Shown piece after piece: positions 1-7,405 of a stretch of DNA of 38,649 bases. Numbering within the stretch: position 1 is the stretch's first letter; each line of letters starts with the position of its first letter. A model generated the notes under the pieces. The model saw only the letters and a program-made list of their open reading frames with translations, searched no databases and had not been told where the DNA came from. The position numbers and the translations under genes were made by a program. The stretch is from Alphaproteobacteria bacterium (lineage in GTDB: Bacteria > Pseudomonadota > Alphaproteobacteria > Bin95): NCBI GenBank assembly GCA_022826185.1, contig JAJDVH010000186.1:1-38649 (forward strand). Reading direction: 5' to 3'.

Positions 1-146
1 CAGGCAAAGGGCGGGACGGGTCCCTGTTTTGCGCGCGTTTCGCGTGGGCGCGCGTGCGGGCGCGGGCGGGTGTCGGCGCCGGCGCGGTTCGCGCACCTGA
101 TTGCGCGCGCGAGACGGCGCACGCACCTCTCGCGCTTGCTCGCGCC

Positions 147-165
147 GGGGGCTTTTTCGGCCCCC
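147..165. repeat. GC-rich hairpin
   Basis: GGGGGC at 147-152 pairs with GCCCCC at 160-165 around a seven-base, T-rich loop. No T tract follows on either strand, so terminator function is doubtful. It lies 30 bases before a second hairpin, and together they may mark the 3' end of a transcript that begins left of the window. Confidence 0.4.
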
Positions 166-194
166 AGCCGGTCGCTTTCTGCAGAAACGCCGAA

Positions 195-230
195 AGGCGG
201 CCCCGGGAGCCGCCTCTCTCTACTTTCATT
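195..230 (+). terminator. Possible rho-independent terminator
   Basis: AGGCGGC at 195-201 pairs perfectly with GCCGCCT at 209-215 around a seven-base loop. The bases after it (216-230) are a pyrimidine-rich stretch with several T residues rather than a pure T run. The orientation would end a plus-strand transcript entering from the left edge. The weak T tract limits confidence. Confidence 0.4.
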
Positions 231-464
231 CTACACCATACCGCCAAATGTCAAGCCCATACAGGAACAAAAAATGAAACTATCGGGGAAATTTCATCGA
301 ATGCCCGCGGCGAGGATAGAGCAGAGTCCTCTCTGAGCGCCCGGTATTTCGGGCCGGGGCGACGGCTGAGGCTATGTGGACGAGGCCGTTTCAACACCAA
401 CGGATCATGCGCCAACTCGTTGCTCATACCAACGGCCTCGATCTGGGACTCATGTCTTCTTCTC

Positions 465-484
465 GTCATGCCCGGACTTGTTCC
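465..484 (+). repeat. Partial copy of the extragenic repeat
   Basis: The 20 bases GTCATGCCCGGACTTGTTCC are identical to the first 20 bases of the left arm at 601-620. The copy then diverges, so only a half-element is present. A separate small inverted repeat, CTGTCCG at 489-495 with CGGACAG at 508-514, follows directly. Confidence 0.75.
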
Positions 485-600
485 ACTGCTGTCCGGTTTG
501 GATTTTGCGGACAGGGCGCATGGTCTGGATTCAACAGGATTTCAAAGGGTTCCGTCGGATCGGGACACGGATCAGCGCCCGGCGTCCCAACCCACTCCTC

Positions 601-686
601 GTCATGCCCGGACTTGTTCCGGGCATCCCCTTCCACCGCTTCCGCTGCACGGCCGCATGGATGCCCGGAACAAGTCCGGGCATGAC
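601..686. repeat. Extragenic palindromic repeat, 28-bp perfect arms
   Basis: The left arm (601-628) is the exact reverse complement of the right arm (659-686). The 30-base spacer is 629-658. Each arm is itself partly palindromic around CCCGGACTTGTTCCGGG. Repeats of this general type, built on CCCGGA and TCCGGG with a short centre, are scattered through many alphaproteobacterial genomes. Here it lies 79 bases past the nrdJ stop codon, where the RNA would fold into a very long stem and could end or stabilise that transcript. A partial copy is at 465-484 and a diverged relative at 26080-26096. Confidence 0.85.
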
Positions 687-765
687 GGAAGAGCCTGTCG
701 CGAAGGAGGGCGATCCGGCGGCGGGCGTCGAACCCGTCATGGGTTCCGGTCAACGACCGTCGGTA

Positions 766-3700
766 TCAGCTGCACCCGTCCGTATGGCCGCAGGTCATGC
801 ACTTCATGCAGGTGCCGTTGCGGACCATGGTGAAATTGCCGCAGCTGCCGCAGGCGTCGCCCTCATAGCCGAGCATCCGCGCATGGCGGATGGCCGCATC
901 TTGCGAGCCGCCTGCCGCCGCTGCCACCGCCGGCATCGGCGCTGCCGCGAGCGACGCCTCCACGGTCTCCTGCACGGCCGACGCGGTTTCGGTGCGGCCG
1001 CCCGAGAGCACATAGAGGTTGTCGCGCACGAAGCCGCGGCTGGCGGCGGTCGGGATCGGCTGGCCCATCTCGCGTTCCGCCAGCGCGGCCTCGTTCTCGC
1101 CGGCGCCCAGGCTGTCGGGGCGCAGGTCGTCCGACATGACGTGGCTGAGGTCGCCGCGCCCGAGATAGGAGATCGCAAGCTCGCGGAAGAGATAGTCCAG
1201 GATCGAGGTGGACATCTTGATCGCGTCATTGCCCTCCACGATCCCGGACGGCTCGAAGCGGGTGAAGGTGAAGGCCTCGACATATTCCTCCAGCGGCACG
1301 CCGTATTGCAGGCCGATGGAGATGCCGATGGCGAAATTGTTCATCAGGCTGCGGAAGGCCGCGCCCTCCTTGTGCATGTCGATGAAGATCTCGCCGAGCT
1401 TGCCGTCGTCATATTCGCCGGTGCGCAGATAGACCTTGTGGTTCCCGACCGTGGCCTTCTGCGTGTAACCCTTGCGGCGGTCCGGCAGGCGTTTGCGTTC
1501 GATCAGGCGCCGCTCGACGATGCGTTCCGCCAGAACCGTAGCGCGGCCCGCGGCCGGTTCGTCCGCGATGTCCTCCGCAAGGTCGCCGCCGAGCGCCGTC
1601 GCCGCGAGCGGCTGCGAGAGCTTCGAGCCGTCGCGGTAGAGCGCGTTCGCCTTGAGCCCGAGGCTCCAGGACAGCAGGTAGGCGTCGATGCAGTCCTGCA
1701 CGGTCGCGCCGTTCGCCATGTTCACGGTCTTGGAAATCGCGCCCGAGATATAGGGCTGAACGGCCCCCAGAATCCGGATGTGGCTCTCGGTCGAAAGGTG
1801 GCGGGTGCCGTTCCGCCCGCAGGGGTTGGCGCAGTCGAACACCGGCAGGTGCTCCTCGCGGAGGTCCGGCGCGCCCTCGACCGTCATCGCGCCGCCGCAC
1901 CAGAGGTTCGCCGCCTCGATCTCCGCCTTCGAGAAGCCAAGCGCGCCCAGCAGGTCGCCGCTCTCCAGCTCCTCGTCCGTCAGGCCGAGCGCTTCGCGGC
2001 AGGCCGCCTCGCCGAGCGTCCATCGGTTGAACACGAAGCGGATGTCGAACGCGCTGGGCAGCGCGGCCTCCACCGCCTCGATCATCTCCGGCGTGAAGCC
2101 TTTCGCCGCCAGCGCCTCGTGGCCGATGGCGGGCGAGCCTTCCAGAGTGCCCCGGCCGACGGCATGGCGCTCGATGGCCTCGATCCGCTCCCCGTCATAG
2201 CCGAGCGCAGCCAGCGCTTCCGGCACCAGGCTGTTGATGATCTTGAAATAGCCGCCGCCGGCGAGCTTCTTGAACTTCACCAGCGCGAAATCCGGCTCGA
2301 TTCCCGTGGTGTCGCAGTCCATGACCAGGCCGATCGTGCCGGTGGGCGCGATGACGGTAGCCTGCGCATTGCGGTAGCCGTGCTTCTCGCCGGAGGCCAG
2401 GGCCTCGTCCCAGGCGCCTCGCGCGGCGTCCGCCAGGCCCTCGAAGGGGCAGGCATCGGCGTCGAGCGGCTGCGGATCGGTGTTCAGCCCTTCATAGCCC
2501 TCCGTGCAACCATGCGCCGCGCGGCGGTGATTGCGGATGACCCGCAGCATGGCCCCGGCGTTGGCGGGATAGCCTTCGAACGGGCCGAGTTCGCCGGCGA
2601 TTTCGGCCGATGTCGCATAGGCCGTGCCGGTCATCAGCGCGGTGATGGCGCCCGCCGTCGCGCGGCCCTCGTCGCTGTCGTAAGCGATGCCCGACGCCAT
2701 CAGCAGGCCGCCGACATTGGCGTAGCCCAGCCCGAGCGGGCGGTAGCGGTAGGACCTCTCGGCGATGCGCCGCGACGGGAACTGCGCCATCGATTCCGAG
2801 ATTTCGAGCGCGACCGTCCACAGCCTGACCGTGTGCCGGAAGCCCTCTATGTCGAACTCGCCCTCCTCCGTGCGGAACGCCATCAGGTTCAGCGACGCCA
2901 GATTGCAGGCCGTGTCGTCCAGGAACATGTATTCCGAACAGGGGTTGGAGGCGTCGATCCGTCCTTCCGCCGGGCAGGTGTGCCAGTCGTTGACGGTGGT
3001 GTCGAACTGGACGCCGGGGTCCGCCGAGGCCCAGGCGGCATGGGCGATCCTGTCCATCAGGCCGCGCGCCTCTACGGTGCGCGCCACGGCGCCGTCCGTG
3101 CGCCGCGTGAGCGCCCAGTCGTCCCCGGTTTCGACGGCGCGCAGGAACTCGTCCGTCAGCCGCACGGAGTTGTTGGAATTCTGGCCGGCGACCGTGCGGT
3201 AGGCCTCGCTGTCCCAGTCGGTGTCGTAGGTGCGGAAGGCGATGTCGGTGAAACCCTGGCGGGCGAACTGGATCACCCGCTGGATGTAGCCTTCGGGAAT
3301 CGCGGCCTCCCGCGCGTCCGTCACCGCCTTGCGCAGCGCCCGGTTCCGCCTTGCGTCGAAGCGGTCGGCCCCGTCGATCTCGCCCGCGCCGGGCCCGCCC
3401 GGAGCGCAGGCGGCGATCACGCGGCCCAGGTGCTTCTCGCAGGCCTTCGAGCCGGCCACCAGCGCGGCGACCTTCTGCTCCTCGACCACCTTCCAGTCGA
3501 TATAGTCCTCGATGTCCGGGTGGTCGATGTCGAGCGTGACCATCTTGGCGGCGCGCCTCGTGGTGCCGCCCGACTTGATGGCGCCCGCCGCCCGGTCGCC
3601 GATCTTCAGGAAGCTCATCAGCCCGGAGGAGCGCCCGCCGCCGGAGAGCGGCTCGCCTTCCGCGCGCAGCTTCGAGAAATTGGTGCCGGTGCCGGAGCCG

Positions 3701-4389
3701 TATTTGAACAGCCGCGCCTCGCGCAGCCAGAGGTCCATGATCCCGCCTTCGTTCACCAGGTCGTCGGAGACGGACTGGATGAAGCAGGCATGGGGCTGCG
3801 GGCGCTCATAGGCGGATTCGGACGCGCGGCATTCGCCCGTGGCGGGATCGACGAAGTAATGCCCCTGCGCCGGCCCGTCTATGCCGTAGGCCCAGTGGAG
3901 GCCGGTGTTGAACCATTGCGGCGAGTTCGGCGCCGCCATCTGCCGGGCGAGCATGGCGCGCATTTCATCGTAATAGGCGCGCGCGTCCTCCTCGGCGGAG
4001 AAATAGCCGCCCTTCCATCCCCAATAGGTCCAGGCGCCGGCGAGCCGGTGGAAGACCTGGCGGGCGTCGCGCTCGGCCCCGAGGGTTGCGCCCTCGGCCG
4101 GCCGGCGGCGCTGCAGCCAGTCCGGCACGCCGTCCTCGGCGACCGGCTCCGTCAGGTCGGGAACGCCGGCCTTGCGGAAATATTTCTGCGCCAGCACATC
4201 GACGGCCACCTGCGACCATCCCTGCGGCGCCATGATGTCGTCGGCAATGAAAACGGGGGTGCCGTCGGGATTGCGGATTTCGCTGTTTCTGCGGACGAAC
4301 GCAACGCCATCATAGGCCGAGGCGCATCCGCCGGTGTGGTGACGCTGGAAATGCAAGCGAGCTATCCTCGAAACGGTTAAGCCGCACAC
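766..4389 (-). CDS. nrdJ: Vitamin B12-dependent ribonucleotide reductase
   Basis: Class II ribonucleotide reductase, which uses adenosylcobalamin to make a thiyl radical and reduce ribonucleotides to deoxyribonucleotides. The 1207 residues match the long proteobacterial form. Visible landmarks are NSPQWFNTG near residues 155-163, the NPCSEY motif with the likely thiyl cysteine C484, and C202 and C495 in the positions of the family's redox pair. The motif [13 protein letters not shown] comes later. The C-terminal tail from C1180 has six cysteines, the usual redox tail. Family similarity begins around residue 30, so the start is uncertain. The GTG at 4389 lacks a clear Shine-Dalgarno sequence, and a TTG at 4356 is an alternative. 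Two NrdR-box-like sites lie upstream. The gene is single and monocistronic as far as seen. Confidence 0.96.
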   Translation of the reverse strand: MCGLTVSRIARLHFQRHHTGGCASAYDGVAFVRRNSEIRNPDGTPVFIADDIMAPQGWSQVAVDVLAQKYFRKAGVPDLTEPVAEDGVPDWLQRRRPAEGATLGAERDARQVFHRLAGAWTYWGWKGGYFSAEEDARAYYDEMRAMLARQMAAPNSPQWFNTGLHWAYGIDGPAQGHYFVDPATGECRASESAYERPQPHACFIQSVSDDLVNEGGIMDLWLREARLFKYGSGTGTNFSKLRAEGEPLSGGGRSSGLMSFLKIGDRAAGAIKSGGTTRRAAKMVTLDIDHPDIEDYIDWKVVEEQKVAALVAGSKACEKHLGRVIAACAPGGPGAGEIDGADRFDARRNRALRKAVTDAREAAIPEGYIQRVIQFARQGFTDIAFRTYDTDWDSEAYRTVAGQNSNNSVRLTDEFLRAVETGDDWALTRRTDGAVARTVEARGLMDRIAHAAWASADPGVQFDTTVNDWHTCPAEGRIDASNPCSEYMFLDDTACNLASLNLMAFRTEEGEFDIEGFRHTVRLWTVALEISESMAQFPSRRIAERSYRYRPLGLGYANVGGLLMASGIAYDSDEGRATAGAITALMTGTAYATSAEIAGELGPFEGYPANAGAMLRVIRNHRRAAHGCTEGYEGLNTDPQPLDADACPFEGLADAARGAWDEALASGEKHGYRNAQATVIAPTGTIGLVMDCDTTGIEPDFALVKFKKLAGGGYFKIINSLVPEALAALGYDGERIEAIERHAVGRGTLEGSPAIGHEALAAKGFTPEMIEAVEAALPSAFDIRFVFNRWTLGEAACREALGLTDEELESGDLLGALGFSKAEIEAANLWCGGAMTVEGAPDLREEHLPVFDCANPCGRNGTRHLSTESHIRILGAVQPYISGAISKTVNMANGATVQDCIDAYLLSWSLGLKANALYRDGSKLSQPLAATALGGDLAEDIADEPAAGRATVLAERIVERRLIERKRLPDRRKGYTQKATVGNHKVYLRTGEYDDGKLGEIFIDMHKEGAAFRSLMNNFAIGISIGLQYGVPLEEYVEAFTFTRFEPSGIVEGNDAIKMSTSILDYLFRELAISYLGRGDLSHVMSDDLRPDSLGAGENEAALAEREMGQPIPTAASRGFVRDNLYVLSGGRTETASAVQETVEASLAAAPMPAVAAAAGGSQDAAIRHARMLGYEGDACGSCGNFTMVRNGTCMKCMTCGHTDGCS

Positions 4390-4412
4390 AGAAAAACCAG
4401 CTTAACCGAAAT

Positions 4413-4428
4413 TCGCAGGATTTTGTAG
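4413..4428 (-). promoter_or_regulatory. Candidate NrdR box 2, proximal to nrdJ
   Basis: The 16 bases TCGCAGGATTTTGTAG match the published NrdR consensus ACACWATATATWGTGT at 9 of 16 positions. The match includes the core C-W at positions 4-5 and W-G at positions 12-13. The site lies 24-39 bases upstream of the nrdJ GTG. It would be weak alone; the argument is its 31-bp spacing from the site at 4444-4459. Confidence 0.45.
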
Positions 4429-4443
4429 TTATCCTTAAGGAAA

Positions 4444-4459
4444 ATACTATCAGCAGTAT
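4444..4459 (-). promoter_or_regulatory. Candidate NrdR box 1, distal to nrdJ
   Basis: ATACTATCAGCAGTAT is a dyad with 5-bp perfect arms (ATACT and AGTAT). It matches the 16-bp NrdR consensus at 10 of 16 positions, including the C-W and W-G core. Its centre is 31 bp from the centre of the second site, leaving a 15-bp linker, which is the phasing known for NrdR box pairs. NrdR is the ATP/dATP-sensing repressor of ribonucleotide reductase genes. No nrdR gene is in this window. Confidence 0.5.
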
Positions 4460-4587
4460 CTGGAGATCGCGACGCGCTAAGCGAAGCGGCGCCGGGAGCC
4501 GGGGATAGCCATGCGCTTCCGCCGGGGCAACGAAGGGCCCGCCGACGGTCGATCCGGCCCGATTCTTTTACAATTGGCCTGCATTTC

Positions 4588-4646
4588 ACTTTCAATCGGT
4601 CACCTGTTTACTTTCAATCGGTCATCCATAATCTTTCAATCAGTCA
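4588..4646 (+). repeat. Three direct repeats at 22-bp period
   Basis: ACTTTCAATCGGTCA occurs at 4588-4602 and 4610-4624, and the variant TCTTTCAATCAGTCA at 4632-4646. The start-to-start distance is exactly 22 bp, two helical turns, and the 7-bp spacers differ in sequence. The last copy ends 18 bases before the GTG of the DUF4143 gene. The local sequence is much more AT-rich than its surroundings. It may be an operator array for the downstream gene. It may instead be the remnant end of an IS21-family element, since ends of that family carry multiple short repeats. Confidence 0.85.
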
Positions 4647-4664
4647 AACCGTCGGAGCAGTGTC

Positions 4665-5888
4665 GTGTATCCCCGTTTCATCGAACGGCAGGTCCGGGAA
4701 GCCCTGGCTGACACCAGGGTCGTACTGCTTTGCGGTCCCCGGCAATCGGGAAAGACCACGCTGGCGCAGCGAATTGCGGGCGAGGCCTTTCCCTTCTTCA
4801 CCCTCGACGACGCCACGACGCTCGACGCCGCATTGTCCGATCCGGTCGGCTTCCTGCGCGGCCTCGACCGCGCCGTCATCGACGAAATCCAGCGCGCGCC
4901 GGAACTCATTCTGGCCATCAAGGTCGCCGTGGACTCCGACCCGCGCCCGGGGCGGTTTCTGCTCACCGGCTCGGCAGACCTGATGACCCTGCCCCGCGTC
5001 GCGGATTCGCTCGCCGGCCGTATGGGCATCGTTCGCTTGCTGCCCCTGGCCCAGGCGGAGTTGCGCGGCGCGGGCCCGCCATCCTTTCTCGACATGGCGT
5101 TCGCCGGGGAGATTCCGGCAGTCCGGGCTCCGGCCGCCGGCGGCAGCCTCGTGGAGACGGTTCTCGCGGGAGGCTACCCCGAGGCGTTGACGCGCTCCGG
5201 ATGGCGGCGGCGGCAGAACTGGCACCTGGACTATGTCGAAGCCATCGTGCAACGGGATGTCCGCGACATCGCCCGGATCGACCGCCTGGCCTCGATGCCG
5301 CGCCTGCTGCGCGTGCTCGCCGAACAATCGGGCCAGCTCGTCAACTATTCAGGGTTCGGCGCGCCGCTCGGCATGAGCCACGTTACCACCCGCAAATATC
5401 TGGATATCCTCGAGAGCCTGTTCCTCGTCTACACGCTGTCGCCCTGGTACTCCAACACCCTGAAGCGTCTCACGAAATCCCCCAAGCTGCATTTTCTGGA
5501 CGCCGGACTGCTGGCCGCGCTCAGGGGACTCACGCCGGACCGCCTGCGCCGCGACCGGACGCCGTTCGGACCGTTGCTGGAAACCTTTGTGCTGGGCGAG
5601 CTTCTGAAACTCGCGACCTGGACCGACGACCGTTATGCGTTTTCGCACTTCCGCAACAAGCAGCGGAACGAAGTGGATATCGTCATCGAAAACGGGCGCG
5701 GCGAGATCGTCGGGATCGAGGTGAAAGCGTCGGCGACCGTTTCCACGAAGGATTTTTCCGGACTGCGCTATCTTGCGGCGGACGCCGGCGAGCGGTTCGT
5801 GATGGGGCTTGTCCTCTACGACCATGAGAGCAGTATTGCTTTCGGCCCGCGGATGGCCGCCGTTCCGGTCCCGGCGCTATGGTCCTGA
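4665..5888 (+). CDS. AAA-type ATPase with DUF4143 domain
   Basis: Putative ATP-binding protein of 407 residues, of the AAA_14/DUF4143 family. The Walker A motif GPRQSGKTT is at residues 24-32, Walker B with D73-E74 (VIDEIQ) follows, and LLTGSAD at 99-105 is the sensor-like strand. DUF4143 covers roughly 190-355 and ends in a nuclease-like signature, with E336 and D338 followed by E352-V-K354, reminiscent of the PD-(D/E)xK fold. The biochemical role of the family is not established. The GTG start is supported by GGAG at 4654-4657. The gene stands alone between nrdJ and the complex I/mla block, behind an unusual repeat array, and looks like an accessory acquisition. Family call is firm; function unknown. 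Confidence 0.92.
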   Translation: MYPRFIERQVREALADTRVVLLCGPRQSGKTTLAQRIAGEAFPFFTLDDATTLDAALSDPVGFLRGLDRAVIDEIQRAPELILAIKVAVDSDPRPGRFLLTGSADLMTLPRVADSLAGRMGIVRLLPLAQAELRGAGPPSFLDMAFAGEIPAVRAPAAGGSLVETVLAGGYPEALTRSGWRRRQNWHLDYVEAIVQRDVRDIARIDRLASMPRLLRVLAEQSGQLVNYSGFGAPLGMSHVTTRKYLDILESLFLVYTLSPWYSNTLKRLTKSPKLHFLDAGLLAALRGLTPDRLRRDRTPFGPLLETFVLGELLKLATWTDDRYAFSHFRNKQRNEVDIVIENGRGEIVGIEVKASATVSTKDFSGLRYLAADAGERFVMGLVLYDHESSIAFGPRMAAVPVPALWS

Positions 5889-6032
5889 CGCCGCCGGCCG
5901 GCCGGCCCTGCGATCGCTCAGGCAAACCGCTACAGGCGGCCGCCGGGCCGCTCCTTCCCTCCCGTCGCCGCGGGGCTGCGCCAGCCCATCAGGTCCAGGT
6001 CATGGCCCCTTTGCTCCGTTGGAGATTATTTG

Positions 6033-6047
6033 GAACATATATGGAAC
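6033..6047 (+). promoter_or_regulatory. Candidate alphaproteobacterial LexA (SOS) box
   Basis: GAAC at 6033-6036 and GAAC at 6044-6047 are separated by exactly 7 bases, which is the GAAC-N7-GAAC form of the alphaproteobacterial LexA site. It sits in an AT-rich patch 84-98 bases before the NDUFA12 start. No DNA-repair gene is adjacent. One such 8-base match is expected by chance in a window of this size, so the call is tentative. Confidence 0.3.
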
Positions 6048-6115
6048 AATGGAGCGGAATGTCAAGCGCCAGGTTTGACCGGCGGGCGGAGCGGTGCGAT
6101 AAGGGCTCGAGTTCT

Positions 6116-6120
6116 GGAGG
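6116..6120 (+). promoter_or_regulatory. Ribosome binding site setting the NDUFA12 start
   Basis: GGAGG at 6116-6120 lies 10 bases before the GTG at 6131. It favours this start over the in-frame ATG at 6041, whose extra residues do not resemble the family. Confidence 0.6.
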
Positions 6121-6130
6121 GACCCGGCTC

Positions 6131-6487
6131 GTGACTTCCATCGGAACGCGGCTTTACACCTGGATGCAGGGCGAGTTCGTCGGCGAGGACGAGCAGGGCA
6201 ACCGCTATTTCCGCAGCCGCCGGGGCCGCCTGCACGGGCGCGAGCGGCGCTGGGTCGTCTATGACGGACCTGTCGAAGCCTCCCGCGTGCCGCCGGAATG
6301 GCATGCCTGGCTGCACCGCATGGCCGATGCGCCGCCGGCGGCGGACCGCCCGCGCTATCCCTGGCAGCTGCCGCACGAACCGAACCTGACCGGCACGCCG
6401 CAGGCCTACCGCCCGCCGGGACACGATTTCGCCGGCGGGCGCCGCGCGGCGGCGACGGGCGACTACGAGGCCTGGACGCCCGAGTGA
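6131..6487 (+). CDS. NADH:ubiquinone oxidoreductase subunit NDUFA12-like
   Basis: Homologue of the mitochondrial complex I accessory subunit NDUFA12 (B17.2), found in alphaproteobacteria as a peripheral complex I subunit. It has 118 residues, near the usual family length. Family hallmarks are GTRLYTW near the N terminus, GEFVGEDEQGNRYF, the RRWVVYDG segment, EASRVPPEWHAWLH, and the C-terminal GTPQAYRPPG and TGDYEAW. The GTG start is chosen from its Shine-Dalgarno sequence; an ATG at 6041 is in frame but adds atypical sequence. The stop overlaps the mlaD ATG by one base (TGATG), so translation is probably coupled. The order NDUFA12-mlaD-DUF2155 is common in alphaproteobacteria. Confidence 0.93.
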   Translation: MTSIGTRLYTWMQGEFVGEDEQGNRYFRSRRGRLHGRERRWVVYDGPVEASRVPPEWHAWLHRMADAPPAADRPRYPWQLPHEPNLTGTPQAYRPPGHDFAGGRRAAATGDYEAWTPE

Positions 6488-6942
6488 TGCGGCGCAGCCT
6501 GCTCGAAACGATAACGGGCGCCGCAGTGCTGCTGGCCGCTGCCGCGTTCGTGTTCTTCGCCTATTCGACCGCCGATCTCGGGCGCGGCGGCGGATATGAG
6601 GTGGTCGCCGAGTTCGACAATATCGGCGGGCTGGCGGTCGGCGCCGACGTGCGGATGAGCGGCATCAAGGTCGGCACCGTCTCCGGCCAGCGGCTCGACA
6701 GGGAGACCTTTACCGCGCTGGTCACCTTTTCCATCGACCCGTCGGTCAAGCTGCCGACCGACAGCTCCGTCAAGATCGCGAGCGAAAGCCTGCTCGGCGG
6801 CAAGTATGCGCAGCTGACGCCCGGCGCCGAAGACGACGCCATTCCGCCGGGCGGCCGCATTCACTTCGCGCAGTCCTCCGTCAGCATCGAGGACCTGATC
6901 GGCCGCTTCCTGTTCAGCGGCGCCGATGACAAGAAGAAGTAG
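6487..6942 (+). CDS. mlaD: Outer-membrane lipid asymmetry protein MlaD
   Basis: Periplasmic, membrane-anchored substrate-binding subunit of the Mla phospholipid transport system, which moves lipids between the outer and inner membranes. The 151-residue protein has a short basic N terminus, one membrane segment at about residues 9-27, and an MCE/MlaD domain from about 35 to 115. That domain includes YEVVAEFDNIGGLAVGADV, GIKVGTV and ASESLLGGKYAQL. The rest of the mla operon is not here; a detached mlaD beside NDUFA12 is usual in alphaproteobacteria. It overlaps the NDUFA12 stop by one base and the next gene by 17 bases. Confidence 0.94.
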   Translation: MRRSLLETITGAAVLLAAAAFVFFAYSTADLGRGGGYEVVAEFDNIGGLAVGADVRMSGIKVGTVSGQRLDRETFTALVTFSIDPSVKLPTDSSVKIASESLLGGKYAQLTPGAEDDAIPPGGRIHFAQSSVSIEDLIGRFLFSGADDKKK

Positions 6943-7393
6943 CCGGCTTCGGGGAAGACGGCCGGGCTGCTGCCGCATTGCTCCCGCTTCGTGGCGCCTG
7001 GGCCTCTGCCTGGCGCTGCTTCCGGCGCTGATGTTGATGGCCGGGCCTGCAGCGGCCCAAAGCGGGCAGACCTTCACCTATCGCGAGATGGGGATGGCGG
7101 TGCTCCAGGGGCTCGACAAGGTCACCGCGCGAATCTCCACCCTGACGATGCCGCTGGAGCAGACGAAGCGCTTCGGCACGCTGGAGGTCACCGTCTGGGC
7201 CTGCCGGAAGCGGCCGCCGGAGGAACCGCCGGAAAGCGCCGTGTTCCTCACCATCGTCGAGCGCAAGCGGGGCGCCCCGCCGGCGCGCCTGTTCCAGGGA
7301 TGGATGTTCGCGTCGAGCCCCGCCATGTCGGCGCTGGAGCACCCGGTCTATGACATCTGGGCGCTGGACTGCGTCGACAGCCCGGTGGAATAG
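6926..7393 (+). CDS. DUF2155 domain-containing exported protein
   Basis: A 155-residue protein of the DUF2155 family, function unknown, which regularly follows mlaD in alphaproteobacteria. The basic N terminus, the hydrophobic stretch at about residues 25-40 and the AAAQS sequence indicate a signal peptide and periplasmic location. The conserved core includes a long Q-T-K-R-F-G-T-L-E-V segment, a W-A-C-R-K-R motif and the FLTI...LFQGWMFASSPAMSALEH region near the C terminus. The start overlaps the end of mlaD by 17 bases, so the two are one transcript. It converges on gltD with only 12 bases between stops. Confidence 0.9.
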   Translation: MTRRSSRLRGRRPGCCRIAPASWRLGLCLALLPALMLMAGPAAAQSGQTFTYREMGMAVLQGLDKVTARISTLTMPLEQTKRFGTLEVTVWACRKRPPEEPPESAVFLTIVERKRGAPPARLFQGWMFASSPAMSALEHPVYDIWALDCVDSPVE

Positions 7394-7405
7394 CGCCCGA
7401 AAGGC

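Larger units (their letters stand above)
1..765. other. Intergenic region without a convincing gene
   Basis: No reading frame here has recognisable protein sequence, a good ribosome binding site or a family resemblance. The frames that stay open do so because of the very high GC content or because they run antisense to nrdJ. The first 200 bases are unusually rich in CG dinucleotides and end in two GC hairpins (147-165 and 195-215). Bases 220-300 are clearly more AT-rich. Bases 465-686 contain copies of an extragenic palindromic repeat. The left edge may hold the end of a gene that lies mainly outside the window, but nothing supports naming it. Confidence 0.6.

Noticed and set aside
274-297. 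ATGAAA/TTTCAT inverted repeat followed by a T run on the minus strand, as a terminator for nrdJ
   Set aside because: The stem is short and AT-only, and it lies about 470 bases past the nrdJ stop, so a role in ending that transcript is unlikely.
376-4380. A 1334-codon open frame on the plus strand antisense to nrdJ
   Set aside because: It is the shadow of a GC-rich gene: its product is low-complexity (rich in Arg, Ala, Gly) with no family signature, while the opposite strand encodes a complete NrdJ.
4390-4587. Possible cobalamin riboswitch upstream of the B12-dependent nrdJ
   Set aside because: No B12-box-like GCCACTG sequence and no convincing stem arrangement could be found on the minus strand; the NrdR-like boxes are a better explanation of the upstream region.
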